A stretch of DNA of 64,000 nucleotides from Bombyx mori (GCF_030269925.1 NC_085124.1:992001-1056000), one strand, 5' to 3'. Positions 19,001 through 29,860 are shown, counted from the stretch's first letter. Numbers and translations are program-made. The notes: generated from the letters alone by a model not told the origin.

Positions 19001-20004
19001 AGTCGATAAGGGGCTAACTCCGCTATCCTTAGCTAACGGGAATTGGAAGAGGCTGAAGGTAGAGGGTATTTCAGATCGCATAACCGTATGGAGGAGCAAG
19101 GAGTTACACGGTAGGTTCTACCGGGCTCTCACAGGGCCTGATGTAGACCAATTAGCTTCCGTGGCCTGGTTACGATTCAGTAACCTCTTTGGGGAAACTG
19201 AAGGTTTTATCTTTGCAATTATGGACGAAGTTATCATGACGAACAACTACCGGAAATATATACTAAAGGATGGGACGGTCGACATTTGTCGGGCATGCCA
19301 CCGTCCGGGAGAGTCTATTAGACATATTGTTTCTGGCTGTTCTCGGTTTGCTAACGGCGAGTACTTGCATAGACATAACCAAGTGGCTAGGATTATCCAT
19401 CAACAACTTGCTCTGAAATATGGTTTTCTTGATTCTGCTGTACCTTATTACCAATACCAACCTCAACCAGTTCTTGATAATGGTCATGTTACGCTCTACT
19501 GGGACCGATCTATTATCACGGATAGGTATATTGTTGCCAATAAACCTGATATTGTGATAATAGATCGATCTGCGCGTCGAGCAGTGTTGGTTGATGTCAC
19601 CATTCCTCATGACGAGAACCTCGTGAAGGCAGAAAAGGACAAATTAATAAAATATTTAGACCTGGCCCACGAGACTACCGCCATGTGGCATGTTGATTCA
19701 ACCATCATTGTTCCAATAGTTGTATCGGTACACGGCTTGATAGCGAAAAGTTTCGATCAACATCTTAAGAAACTTTCGTTATCCAGCTGGGTTAAGGGCC
19801 TAATACAGAAAGCAGTTATCCTCGATACTGCACGAATTGTGAGGAGGTTTCTCACTCTGGAGTCCTAACCACTGGTGGCTTGTGTCGTAGACACCGCCAT
19901 CAGCGGCAATCTATTTTTATATAGTGTTTTTTAAAAATTGTATTTTTGATATATTTTTTAAAAAATATTATGTAATTAATAAGATTTTAAATAAATATAA
20001 ATAA
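16091..20004 (+). mobile_element. Dong: R4/Dong-clade non-LTR retrotransposon, apparently full length
   Basis: About 3.9 kb lying between two TAA runs. It has a 5' UTR of about 185 bases, one uninterrupted ORF, and a 3' UTR of about 135 bases with no long poly(A). Size, single-ORF layout, C-terminal restriction-like endonuclease and insertion into TAA repeats all match the Dong element described from Bombyx mori. Both ends are placed by the edge of the TAA runs. Confidence 0.8.
16275..19868 (+). CDS. Dong-like ORF: reverse transcriptase plus restriction-like endonuclease
   Basis: 1197 codons without a stop. Near the N terminus there is an AT-hook-like RRGRPPLARLG, then a helix-rich DNA-binding-like region (MRAYYEATEGETNLSAYR). 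The reverse transcriptase follows: KSPGPDGLHSYWIKW, YRPITCLPTIYKLLTSIL, HMAWIDYKKAYDSVPHTWL, QGDSLSPLWFCLALNPLS and the catalytic MDDLK (D706, D707). The C-terminal part has a CCHC cluster from C1005 (CRACHRPGESIRHIVSGC) and the endonuclease core KPDIVIID...VLVDVTIP (D1092, D1107) followed by a conserved Lys/Tyr stretch. Together these nick the target and copy the RNA in place. All catalytic residues I can check are present, so the copy may be active. The ATG at 16275 is the first in the open frame. Confidence 0.9.
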   Translation: MSTTTALRKNPSRQCRQVTCGARRTSPCIPSCSSDGSPSPTRIENLSSDETQPSPAPPRPVRRGRPPLARLGSTRRNAPSTVPATSGVVRSRMRWNENINMNVMRAYYEATEGETNLSAYRSKMFSVFQTLCPTVNVSTQRLSDQVRAIQRLRLLDQSLLDRLRYEALPVPIEPQENQVVTDTVAPIIQHDEEIQEQVCASNQDYERLSSALEDSIQEYRLVSSCSRPRLPRLPMHRRNVSLVGALDSILKPYLESSTDLIDTHSLLYCGAVAVCRVAEVKSPNLTQTAYRPPTKPQWQCRIEKRIDRARILIAKLMCFQKGNTRPRVMCFVDQAFAGTGISSNEYMTCIIERIDFWKQKVYAWASRIRRYRLRSERYHLNRVFQRDQRSVYRNWESSQSQVTNEPYNVNEEDMSTFWKNIWSIPIGHSEGEWIQTVRRECESYKEMDPITISAIDVSRAVRSMPNWKSPGPDGLHSYWIKWIRSSHERLAAQFQQALEMGSLPDFMTSGITYLIYKSGNTSDPKNYRPITCLPTIYKLLTSILRIKIQNHIFNNNILSPNQNGCKAGSRGTKDLLLIDMTITQQVRRGKRNVHMAWIDYKKAYDSVPHTWLMRVLELYKINPILCSFLSSCMGQWSTFLSQPGQMTSSAAPNLIRIKRGIFQGDSLSPLWFCLALNPLSTLLKDSTLGYRLRRGAEAISHLLFMDDLKLFASKKPDLMSLLKITDSFSKAIGMEFGVDKCAFIDVQRGKVVSSDCLLLNHSVVLKSLCESETYKYLGMFEVLNIVDADMKQSFRDRFFGRLIKVLKSHLSGGNKIRAFNGWVMPMLTYSFGILRWTQSELDVLDRKVRRLLTAYRMHHPRSSVMRLYIPRKCGGRGILNTKDLHNREIYNLREYFLKMNVNMYRDVVAVDKGLTPLSLANGNWKRLKVEGISDRITVWRSKELHGRFYRALTGPDVDQLASVAWLRFSNLFGETEGFIFAIMDEVIMTNNYRKYILKDGTVDICRACHRPGESIRHIVSGCSRFANGEYLHRHNQVARIIHQQLALKYGFLDSAVPYYQYQPQPVLDNGHVTLYWDRSIITDRYIVANKPDIVIIDRSARRAVLVDVTIPHDENLVKAEKDKLIKYLDLAHETTAMWHVDSTIIVPIVVSVHGLIAKSFDQHLKKLSLSSWVKGLIQKAVILDTARIVRRFLTLES

Positions 20005-20119
20005 ATAATAATAATGATAATAAGCCATTTATTTCTTGCTTTTGCAAGGATAAAAAAAATAAAATGTATGTACTAGTATTTAGGATGTAAAAGAGAGTTT
20101 TGTAATGAAATAGTAAAAT

Positions 20120-20424
20120 TTACTTAGCAAGAACCCCAGATTGGGTAAAAGCCTCCTCCAAAGATGCCCAAGCGTCTCTATCCTGTGCTACGTCTATCCA
20201 GTTTGGGCCAGCTGTCTTCTCTGATCGTCTTCCCATCTGGTCAGTGGCCTCCCTCGACTTCTCTTGCCCGTTGGGCCGCTCCAAGATGTAACTTTCGCAG
20301 TCCATCTCTGTTCTGTATATCTCGCGACATGACCAGCCCATTTCCATTTTAGTTTTAGTGCATTAGTTAGGGCGTCGGTCACGTTAGTTGTTTTTCTTAT
20401 CTTAGTATGTCTTACCTTATCCAT
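20120..20424 (-). pseudogene. RTE-type reverse transcriptase C-terminal fragment
   Basis: In the minus frame: KLKWKWAGHVARYTEQRW, then KRSRGRPLTRWEDD and RDAWASLEEAFTQSG. The W-x-GH-x-AR and GRP-x-x-RW blocks are the well-known tail of RTE-clade LINE polymerases. 5'-truncated and non-functional. Confidence 0.75.
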
Positions 20425-20825
20425 CTTCCTTATTTTTTTCGAATTATCAAAATTAAATTATCGGATATGAAATCTTTTTTTTATAAATGATGACTTGTCA
20501 ATTGTTGTATGTATTTCTATTTTCGCGTCAAACGTTTATAGTAAAGGTTTCTGACACGAAATTTAATTTGAATGTCAAGTACGTATCCCACATGATTATG
20601 GTCAGCGACGCTCAGCAATGCCAAAACCGAGTTGCTGCCTACCGCTGACTACTTTAATGCCTCGTTTGAAGAAACTCATATCATAGTACGCATGAAACAT
20701 CGTGGAGAAGTTCATTCAAGAAAGTCACTATGGATGAGATATCGCATAGGCATATTTGCTATTGGCAGTTCAGGGAAGGTATTTGTCGTAGTATGAGCAA
20801 TGCAGTGCAATGCAATATTCCGGTA
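20425..20825. other. AT-rich stretch with no gene seen
   Basis: Nothing recognised between the RTE fragment and the next retroposon. Confidence 0.45.
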
Positions 20826-21088
20826 ATCGTTGTCGTCGAACCCGTCGCTTGCGACGAAGGGCTCGGCGAGTAAATTAACCCACAGACACAGCCCACTGAG
20901 TTTCTCGCCGGATCTTCTCAGTGGGTCGCGTTGTTTCCGATCCGGTGGTAGATTCTGCGAAGCACGGCGCTGGCTAGGGTCCGTGTTACCAACAGCGTCA
21001 GGCTTGAGCCCCGTGAGCTCACTTACTAACCCGGTGACGCTGATATGGTCTCTCAAGACTATCAGCTTAGGTTGGAAAAAAAAAGCAC
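20826..21088 (+). mobile_element. A-tailed dispersed repeat, 'CACTGAGTTTCTCGCC' family
   Basis: Blocks ACCCGTCGCTTGCGACGAAG, CCCACTGAGTTTCTCGCCGG, CTCAGTGGGTCGCG, GATCCGGTGGTAGATTCTGCG and GAGCCCCGTGAGCTCAC, ending in a poly(A). Related copies: 21122, 34150, 35240, 42604 and 52690. The two CACTGAG/CTCAGTG blocks are inverted relative to each other. Retroposon-like; the family name is not known to me. Confidence 0.7.
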
Positions 21089-21121
21089 GTTAATTATATC
21101 GTATGCTACGCGAGAAATATA

Positions 21122-21235
21122 GGTTTTTTTAGCAGTACCTATTCGCTGGTAGGTGAGCTCAGGGGCTCAACCTGAAAATTTTTTCTAACACGCCCTAGCA
21201 AGAGTGCTTGGCAGAATCTATCATCAAATATTTTA
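21122..21235 (-). mobile_element. Fragment of the 'CACTGAGTTTCTCGCC' family
   Basis: Inverted 3' portion: GGTAGGTGAGCTCAGGGGCTCAA, then CGCCCTAGCAAGAGTGCTTGGCAGAATC. It ends next to a plus-oriented Bm1 fragment. Confidence 0.6.
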
Positions 21236-21241
21236 TTCGAG

Positions 21242-21406
21242 ATACTGGTGGTAGGGCCTCTTGTGAATACGCACGGGTGGGTACCACACTATCCTGCCTA
21301 TTTCTGCAGCATCAATGCAACAGCTGAAGCATTAATTCGTTTCAGTTTGAAGGATGGGGCAGCCGTTGTACTGCAAAAACTGAGACTTACAACTCATGTC
21401 TCAGAA
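21242..21406 (+). mobile_element. Bm1: Bm1-type SINE, middle part
   Basis: CTGGTGGTAGGGCCTCTTGTG to AACTCATGTCTCAG. It has the core GGTTTGAAGGATGGGGCAGCCGTTGTA-like block; truncated at both ends. Confidence 0.75.
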
Positions 21407-21595
21407 AAGGTAGTTGCTAATACGATTACAACAAACATACTAGGAAATGTTGAATAAAAATAAAGAAGTGAGTGGAAAATTGTGTATGTGTAGTATGTGT
21501 CTAAAAATCGAGATATAAGATCGAGAAATATCGAGATAGAAATTAAGTCGTGTTTTCGGTTTCAAATTTCACCTTTTACAGATTGTTAATAATAT

Positions 21596-21713
21596 TTATT
21601 TTTTTGTTGCCCTTGAAGGCAGACGAGCATACGGCCCTACTGAAGGTGAGTGGTCACTGCCGCCCATGGACTTCAGCAATGCCAGGGGCAAAGCCAAGCC
21701 GCTGCCTACCGTA
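21596..21713 (-). mobile_element. Short retroposon, 'GCAGACGAGCAT' family
   Basis: TTTTTTTGTTGCCCTTGAAG, GCAGACGAGCATACGG, CCATGGACTTCAGCAATGCCAGG, CCGCTGCCTACC. Confidence 0.65.
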
Positions 21714-21796
21714 AAGTAACTAGTGAACTGGATATTACGATAGTACGGAAATTCTAAGGGTTGTGTTTTCCTAGACATGGTAGAAAGTTGTTCACT

Positions 21797-21935
21797 TTTT
21801 TTATTGCATAGATGGGTGGACGAGCTCACAGTTCACCTGGTGTTAAGTGGTTACTGGAGCCCATAGACATTTATAACGTAAATGCGCCACCCACCTTGAG
21901 ATATAAGTTCGAAGGTCTCAAGTATAGTTACATAC
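21797..21935 (-). mobile_element. Bm1: Bm1-type SINE fragment
   Basis: Minus-oriented 3' part from TTTTTTATTGCATAGATGGGTGG to AAGTATAGTTACATA. Confidence 0.8.
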
Positions 21936-22339
21936 ATCGAATGCAAAAACTGGCACGGTAAATTAATACTAATTACGAACATTGCAGTTAGGTCAAAGCT
22001 GTGTGTAATAGTCTCTATTATAACCGTAGGTAACCTAGACTGGTGTTTAGTATAACTTACGTAATTAAATACGATCTGTAACTTAAATACAAGCTTAGAA
22101 TTCATTTCCGATAAATTTGTTTCAAATCTAAAACGAATTCCTGGAAGCCGAAGGAAATACTAATTTATCTTAGTCCTGATTCCAACATATGCATTAAAAA
22201 GTGTACTGTGAAAACTATATGGAAAACAACACCACTATAGATGATACGTTTGATAGAAGGAATCTATAGACCACTTTTTTAGATGATTGCCAAGTTGTCC
22301 CTATTGCTGCTCATCATCGGACTTAGAAGGTGCTTAAGA

Positions 22340-22552
22340 CCTTACTGGTCCACCACCTTGCCTATTTCTGCCATGAAGCAGTAGTGCGTTTCGGTTTGAA
22401 GGGTGGGGCAGCCGTTGTAACTATACTAAGACCTTAGAACTTCTATCTCAAGGTGGGTGGCGCATTTAAGTTGTAGATGTCTATGGGCTCCAGTAACCAC
22501 TTAACACCAGGAGGACTGTGAGCTCGTCCACACATCTAAGCAATAAAATATA
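22340..22552 (+). mobile_element. Bm1: Bm1-type SINE, 3' half
   Basis: CACCACCTTGCCTATTTCTGCC through TTAACACCAGGAGGACTGTGAGCTCG, ending GCAATAAAATATAAA. Confidence 0.8.
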
Positions 22553-23720
22553 AATAAAAAAGGCGCATTATGAACCATGTTCACTTCGCTTAGGCGTTCA
22601 CCAGTGGTAAAAAGTCGTATGAGCAAGCAAATCATTGAATTAACTTCTACACCACAACCCATTGGTTTCACACATTATGTTTTTTAGCTGTTGACCCAAT
22701 TACTTGCTGTCTCTAATCGTAGAAATTCAACTAACAGAGCTGCCTGTCCTAAACAGGTGTGAATATAAAGTTCCCGCGTCATAAAATCCCAAGGTCTCTT
22801 ACAGTTTTCTCACAAAGCATCGACCTTAAGAACAAGGTATTACTCATTCAATGAAACGCACGTAGATGTTGATATATTTTATAATATGATACGTAACTAG
22901 TGACTGTTTTACAGTAAACAGAGTCACAGCATAGAAACTAGGCTGTTATCTGTTAAAATGTCAAATATAATGAAATTGCAGCATATTCTATTGTATTTTC
23001 TTCGGCTTTTGTAGACAGAATTAAAAGTACTTTTATGGTTTAAATACACACTTATTACATTTTTATTATGAAGCGGCTTGACGAAGTCATCGTTGATCTG
23101 ACGTTAAGTGGTCATCCGAGCACATAAACAGCATAATTAAGTTTCAATTGCTGTGCTATAATTACACGCACCACTATTGAACTGGTTCTTGGCACGATTT
23201 TCACATTTCATGAGATCGCGATATTTCGGCTTTGTTGCAAACGCCATGATTCTGGGTCGATTGGTAAAAAGAGGTGCTATAAGGCCTCAACGCGTCCACC
23301 GTGAGGGCTTACGATGTGCAAATCCAAAAATACCTGAGTATAGCTAGGTGGGTCTGGAATCACCAGCTAGATCAGGCTTAAGGCCCATATCGATATATTG
23401 CGATATTTGTCTTCGTCATTAAGATCCTTTGACCGATTTTTTTACCTCCAAAGGTTAACGAGCTGTGTTATTGACGGACGTGCTAAGTAGGGCGTATCAC
23501 AATCATTATCACAATATCAATAAGCCTAACAAGTTTTCTTGTTCGCGTGAGTAAATATAAAATATTTGTTAATCAAAATTGATCGATACAAAACCGTGCC
23601 GAACTTAGGGTCCATTGTCACTGTACTTATATGCTGTTGGGTTCACACGTGTCCAGTAACAGCTTCCAGGGTGCTACAAATAAACATCAACTGCGACGTC
23701 CATGTCCACTCGAGAAGACA
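22553..23720. other. AT-rich stretch with no gene seen
   Basis: Short chance ORFs only. A GACGTTAAGTGGTCATCCGAGC block near 23100 may be a very old Bm1 remnant. Confidence 0.45.
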
Positions 23721-23729
23721 ATTTTTTTT

Positions 23730-24110
23730 AGGTTATCCTGGTCTAAAGGATAAGATGCCTGGTGCATTTTAGTCAAGTGATGCAACTATGCCGGTGTTGA
23801 ACCCCGGCCGGAGGCAGGTGCCAATCTTTCTAACGAAATACGTACTTAACAAATGTTCACGAATATTTTTCAAAGCGAAGGTATGATATCGTGTAATAAA
23901 ATCAAACCAGCAAAAAACACAATTTGCTTAACTACACGTAGCCACTACGGGTTTGTACTACCACCCACCGTATTTCTGCCGTGAAACGGTAAAACTGAGT
24001 AGAATTCATGTCTCAAGAGTGTCGACGCTTACCTTGATGTGTATGGCATCCGGTAACCATTTAACACCAGGTGGACCGTGGATCGTCCACTCACCTAAGT
24101 AGATAAAAAT
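23730..24110 (+). mobile_element. Bm1: Old near full-length Bm1 SINE
   Basis: Diverged but nearly complete: TGGTCTAAAGGATAAGATGCC tRNA-like head, GTTGAACCCCGGCC (decayed B-box), AATGTTCACGAATATTT, then ACCATTTAACACCAGGTGGACCGTGG and an A-rich end. Confidence 0.75.
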
Positions 24111-24715
24111 GATAGCTTTCATTTTCTTTGCGTTCGTAATTGTCAGAACAAGACAACGGAAGATTTACGGAATATTTAACGGAGGTTATACGGAAGATTT
24201 TGTTGCATAATCCGCCAGATCATAGTAATAGTCGCAGCAGATGGTATATATGGTAGGGTAAATGGTGAGGCGATACCATCATCCCACTTCTGCCGCAAAA
24301 CACACATGCAGTACACAATAAGGACTTTGGCCTCTGTCTGTTGCTTGGACTGAACGATGTATTTTTTTTTGGTCCATAACGTTTTATATACGTAATTAAA
24401 CACATAATATTACAATTTAAGTGTCTATTGAAACGCTCAGATAAATATCATATTGTTCTTTGTTTCAAATTTTAATGAATAACACGTACGTACGAAATAT
24501 ATAATTCAACAAAAATAATGATTTTTTTTTGCGAAATATGTCTTGTCGCATGAAATTTAATTAGCGGTGCTTGAATAAAACGGGTGGTTTGACTAATATT
24601 TCCTCACCAGAACTTCTTTGTCGTAACAGAAATATGAGCGTATGGCCTACGTGAATTTCGCGGTCTATTGACATCAAAACATTCACTAGCTATTTTTAAA
24701 ATACACTATCTAGAC

Positions 24716-24962
24716 CGGTGTTTCCCAATGTAGGGCACACGCCCTACAAGAGGCAATTTAATAATTAAGGGGGGCAATCTCATTGTCTCTGTACTAAAAT
24801 TATTGTGATAAAAATTTCACAGTGATTTCTTCCTAAAACCGATCATTTATGTATCTCAAGTGAACAAAAAATTTTTTTTATGTTAAATATTATGTATGAG
24901 AGATATAAAAATTTTAGAAATGTTACAGTGGGGCATGGCACAAAAAAGGTTAGGAAGCACTG
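24716..24962. mobile_element. Non-autonomous hAT-type MITE
   Basis: 247 bases with ends CGGTGTTTCCC on the left and, read inward from the right, CAGTGCTTCCT. Both fit the CAGTGNTTCC hAT consensus. The element is flanked by a perfect 8-bp duplication ATCTAGAC at 24708-24715 and 24963-24970, the length hAT transposases make. AT-rich interior, no ORF. Confidence 0.85.
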
Positions 24963-25154
24963 ATCTAGACATTACTTACACGGTCTTAAATTAGGTAATC
25001 ATCTTTTTGGATTGGAATTCGGTTAATTATATACGACGGTAGCAAGTGTGTTTTACTAGAGTAGGTATAAGAGTAGGTGGCATAATCCTGTTTCTGGCGC
25101 GAGGCAGGAGTTCTTCCACTTTGAAGGGTGCATCCGCCGTTACGCAATCAAGAT

Positions 25155-25392
25155 TGGTAGTAGGACTTCTTGTGAGTCCGCACGGGTAGGTACCACCACC
25201 CTGCCTATTTCTGCCGTGAAGCAGTGATGCGTTTCGGTTTGAGGGGTGGGGCAGCCGTTGTAACTATACTGAGACCTTGGAACTCATGTCTCAAGGTGGG
25301 TGGCGGCATTTACGTTGTAAATGTCTATGGGCTCCAGTAATCAGTTAAGACCAGGTGGTCTGTGAGTTCGCCCACCCATCTATGCAATACGT
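25155..25392 (+). mobile_element. Bm1: Bm1-type SINE, 3' half
   Basis: TTGGTAGTAGGACTTCTTGTG to TCTATGCAATACGTAAAAAAA. Well conserved. Confidence 0.85.
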
Positions 25393-25765
25393 AAAAAAAA
25401 GACTGACTACATTTGCATTGTCTGAGGGTCTAAAGGTATTAACGGAGCTGCTGGTGGTTAAAGGATGCTGAAGCCCAAGCGACCTTCCAGCAGGAGGTCG
25501 ACCAACTCTAGCGGCGCCCCAACCCAGAAGTGACTTTAAAAGAATTTGCATATTGTTGATAATCACACTTATATTGGTCACCTACTCCAAGATTGTGTGG
25601 GAAACGGTTACCGGTTTGTCCATCATTTCAATTAGCATTCATGATTAGTGGAAACTTTTATAATTCTTTATTGATTTATAAAATACAAGTTTAGTTTAAT
25701 GTGTTACAGATGTTACCTATATATAATAAAAAAATAAAAAAAAACGAAATATCGTTGTGCATAAA

Positions 25766-26146
25766 TCTAATATATAAAATTCTCGTGTCACAATGTTCGT
25801 TCCCATACTCCTCCGAAACCGCTTGACCGATTCTCATGAAATTTTTTATGCTTATTCAGTAAGCCTGAGAATCGGCTACTATCTATTTTTCATACCCCTA
25901 ACTGATTAGGGTTGTCCACCCCTAATTTTTTTTTTTTATTTGTTTTTTTTTGTTATAATGAGGTATTATGTCTTTGAATGAGGTTTTGTTATTTTTATTA
26001 TATATTCCCTCATCGTTCACAGCACTACATACCTCTTTCACTCATTTACCACATCCTTACACACTTACAATAAGTTTTTTTTTCTACACTAGAAATTCCC
26101 TAGAAATCTTATATATAGCAAAACAATGTTTGCCGGGTCAGCTAGT
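25766..26146 (+). mobile_element. Helitron, non-autonomous
   Basis: Starts TCTAATATATAAAATTCTCG and ends GCCGGGTCAGCTAGT, the CTAGT terminus of Helitrons. Non-coding. The terminal GCCGGGTCAGCTAGT is shared with the copy at 34383-34643. Helitrons insert between A and T without target duplication. Confidence 0.7.
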
Positions 26147-26480
26147 TGTTCTATAAATATCTCGTGACTGGGTTTGGGATTGGAGAGCAAGACAAATGAG
26201 ATAATTAAATGTTTAGTCATACATCATTTACTATTTTTAGTTTATCGAAGTATCGAATACTTAAACTTTTCGAGGACTAAGCTGCTACGTGTCGATACGT
26301 GTATTGTGCTACTAAAGTTTAAGTGTGTAATAAAAGAGATATTGACATTTGTGTTTCTTAGCACGTCTTTGTATTGTCCTAATTTGTTTTTTATTGCCCC
26401 AGACGGCGGTACTTAACGTAGGGGTTCATTCTATCCTCTATTCAGTAAAATGTTTTTGAGTGTGCTTACACCACGTTACA
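26147..26480. other. Stretch with no gene seen
   Basis: Chance ORFs only. Confidence 0.4.
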
Positions 26481-26768
26481 TCATTGTCCTGTCCTTTTTG
26501 CAGTCACCTGGGGTCGGCGCAACATTTTCTCCTTCCATTCTCCTCTATCATATACCATTTCTTCGCTCACTCCCCTCTTACACATATCGCCTTTCACCCA
26601 ATCCATCCATTTTTTCTTAGGTCTACCTCTTCCTCTAAAGCCTTTCACATTCATAGTCACTCTTTTAACAACCTCATTGTCATTTCGTCTCATACCATTC
26701 CAAAACTTATACCACCTTAAAGTACAGAAGAAAATGTTACCTACCGCGTGTTCAAAATTGGCTCCCAA
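26481..26768 (-). pseudogene. RTE-like reverse transcriptase C-terminal fragment
   Basis: The minus frame reads MRRNDNEVVKRVTMNVKG, RGRGRPKKKWMDWVKGD and YDRGEWKEKMLRRP. This is the R-GRP-x-x-x-W and D-R-x-x-W tail typical of RTE-clade LINEs. 5'-truncated. Confidence 0.7.
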
Positions 26769-26784
26769 AAAGATTTTGTGTATC

Positions 26785-26972
26785 GTCAGGGCGTGTTATA
26801 AGTCCGCAAGGGCAGGTACACCATTCTGCCCATTACTGCCGTTGATGTTGAGTTGAATGCGTTTTGGGCCAATCGTCAAGTAGGTCTAGTCATTCACGTT
26901 GTAGTGTCTATGGATTTCGGTAACCATTTAATACCATGTAGGTCGTAAGCCCGACCATTCATTATGCATTAA
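26785..26972 (+). mobile_element. Bm1: Old Bm1-type SINE fragment
   Basis: Diverged blocks: AGTCCGCAAGGGCAGGTACACC, TGCCCATTACTGCCG, ACGTTGTAGTGTCTATGG and TAACCATTTAATACCATGTAGG. Confidence 0.65.
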
Positions 26973-27879
26973 ACTAAAATAATAGCAGCACATTTGAAAA
27001 TCATGATAAACAGTATCGAACCCTGTAACTACCTTTGGTTATCAGAGACTCGGCTACCAAACCCTCATCAAATCTAAGTCAATTCGTTTGAACACTGTAA
27101 TTAGACTGTCTATTGTTGAAATCTGAATGACATGCGAAACCCGACCTTATTGAGCATCAGTTTATCGTCTCGTTTTCTTTACAACGGTTTCGAGATACAG
27201 TGCTTCAGTTTCAATGATAATAATTAAGGCTATTGCATTTTAATTTATCACTTTTCATAATAACATCCTTTAATTAATAGAGGATATGGTTGTTTAATTT
27301 ACAACATTATCAAAATATACTTTGATGTTTTGAACGATTGCAATTAAGAGTAGCTGTTGGCACGGTCATAGTTACAAGTTCCTGGGTCCAAGGTATTTAT
27401 GTAACAAAGTTTTGGAAGGTGCCGTGGGTAAGCTGTTTTTATTTGGTAAGCCATTACGGAAAACCTTAAAATAATAGAACTAAGAGATACATTTGAGTGA
27501 ATGGCGACTCTTTCCGTGTGATATGGATGATAGAGGCCCATATTTCTTTATTTATTTTGGTCTTTGTGGGGTGTCCTCACTAAGGGGTGTGCGAGGTATG
27601 TGAAACTCCTTCCTTCCAAAGATGGACGGTAGTTTGATTTATTATCTAAATGAGTCCCTTGCACTCCCCGGCTCTCACAAGAAGGACAGTAGGAACGACA
27701 CTGGATAGCATTATAAGCAAGATGCGCAGCCACCTGTTGCCCAAAATTGTTTTCAGGATTTATCTACATCATAATCAGAGTAAAGGATGAGATAAATCAA
27801 ACGATGCCACTAGGAGTAATAGTCATTTCTCCATTTGAAGGATTTAATTGAGAATATTATTCTATTAACGTAGCAGTCA
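26973..27879. other. AT-rich stretch with no gene seen
   Basis: Chance ORFs only. The part at 27541-27760 is less AT-rich and may be an unrecognised repeat. Confidence 0.4.
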
Positions 27880-28100
27880 GTAGTAGCAACTTATGATCAC
27901 AGGGAAAGTTGAAGGCAACAGATCTAGAGGCCGCAGCCATACTCGTTGGTCCGATCAGATCCGCACCGCTTTGGACAGTACAGTGTACAGCACGCTGCAT
28001 GACGTGGACAGGGGAAAGTGGAAAAAGATCCTAAGATTGAAGCTCATGGGTGATGGTGGTCACGACCCTCAGACATGAGGAACACGACTCGAGGAGGAGG
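27880..28100 (+). pseudogene. RTE-like reverse transcriptase C-terminal fragment
   Basis: The plus frame gives ITGKVEGNRSRGRSHTRWSD, then VDRGKWKKILRLKL and a stop. GRSHTRW and D-R-x-x-W are the expected RTE tail motifs. Followed by a GAGGAGGAGG run. Confidence 0.7.
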
Positions 28101-28489
28101 AACGTAGCAGTCATATACATAAAATAGCAAAGCAATTATTTTATTATTATTAAAAAAAAAACTCAGGATTAAATCAAGAAAAGTGTTACACATAAAATCA
28201 CCATAGTAACCTGATAACGATGATGGCATCAAGGCTAATAAATAAGCGGTAATAACGATCTAAGATAAAGTTGTAAATAGTAAAATTATGCTTGTTTTGT
28301 TGAATGATTAATATAGCCTTTCGATGGCCGATGTTTTGTGAGAAAACCTTGAACGAGAACTGGTCATTTGGAAATGTTTTCTTATTAGTCCAAAGTGGTC
28401 AATTTCAAAACTTTATTCCGTTTTAGTGCTTTCATATGTAGGTGAGAGGTGCCTAATCTGATGGTTCACACGCTGTTAATTGACATCGG

Positions 28490-28603
28490 CTTTTTTTTTA
28501 TTGTCCTTGTAGGCAGACGAGCATACGGCCTACCTGATGGTGAGTGGTTACCGTCGCCCATGGACTTCAGCAATGCCAGGAGCAGAGCCAAGCCGCTGCC
28601 TAC
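28490..28603 (-). mobile_element. Short retroposon, 'GCAGACGAGCAT' family
   Basis: Poly-T, GTAGGCAGACGAGCATACGG, CATGGACTTCAGCAATGCCAGG, GCCGCTGCCTACC. The last roughly 20 bases (GAGCAGAGCCAAGCC.CTGCCTAC) are duplicated right after it. Confidence 0.7.
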
Positions 28604-28624
28604 CGAGCAGAGCCAAGCCACTGC

Positions 28625-29284
28625 CTACTCATTAAACTAGTTTGAAAAAGTACTTGGCATAAGACTCGGCAGCTACCATGGAAATGAATTGAGGAATTTA
28701 TCAGGGTTTTGTTAGGATTTTGGCCTTTATTGAGCTCCCGTTGTTTCAGTAGCTTTGCAAGCATGATAGAAATAAAAAAAAAAATTGTCTTAAGTCGTTT
28801 ATTACATCGCTGTAACAAAAAAGGGTTAAAAAAGAGACTTTACAATTAAAACTTTTGTCAAAAATACAAAACCAATAAATGTTGAGCTCTCCTTTCAGTC
28901 GCCTGGTTAGCCTTTCCAAGCTAGGATAATTAGGTGGAAAGATCTCAAGAACAACAAGCTAACCGTTTATCTCAAGTTTCCTGGTTCAATCTCCTCAAAC
29001 TACAACCGCTGTTCTAATATAGATGTGCATTAGCAGCTTCCTACACAATTTGGTTACTTAGATCCCTAACTCATGACCTCTTAGTTCTCACGTATGCTAT
29101 TACAAGGAAAATGGAAACATCAAAAATTTCGAGGTGAGGCTGCATTACCGTCGGAACCGCACACGCCTATGGGCTGAGAGCTGGGGTCAGCCCTTACACC
29201 TATTCTCTTCTAAGTAACCATCTCTTTTTGCGTTCGTAAAAAGATTTAACTGTCATTTTTGGTGTCATTAAATTTAGGAAACTC
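28625..29284. other. Stretch with no gene seen
   Basis: No exon or repeat recognised. Confidence 0.4.
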
Positions 29285-29287
29285 TGT

Positions 29288-29533
29288 TGCTGGTGGTAGG
29301 ACCTCTTGATGTCCGCACGGGTAGGTACCACCACCCTACCTATTTTTGCCGTGAAGTAGTAATGCGTTTCGGCTTAAAGAGTGGGTCAACCGTTGTAGCT
29401 ATACTGAGACCTTAGAACTTAGATCTCACGGTGGATGGCGCATTTACGTTGTAGATGTCTATGGGCTCCAGTGACCACTTAACACCAGGTGGGCTGTAAG
29501 CTCGTTCACCCATCTAAGCAATAAATAAAAATA
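29288..29533 (+). mobile_element. Bm1: Bm1-type SINE, 3' half
   Basis: CTGGTGGTAGGACCTCTTGATG to CATCTAAGCAATAAATAAAAA. Confidence 0.85.
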
Positions 29534-29860
29534 AAATAGGAAACATTACAGTCAGGAGAACAACAATGTATTGGTATTCAATAAGTGTAACAGCACTTTT
29601 ATTACCGACTATGCAGCTTAAAATGTAATATGAAGACAGAAATGTATATTGCGCAAAATAAGCTATATCATAACAAAATTTATGTGGATATTTATAATGT
29701 GTTATCTCTTGTTTTATGATTATAATATATTCCAAATCATTGAAGGATGACAAGGATTAAATATTCATGAGATACTTTTGTTTCAATTATCGTATATTTA
29801 TTGACGACAAGACGAGCTCTCTGCCCACCTGGTTTTGGATGGATAGTAAAACCGTGGATC

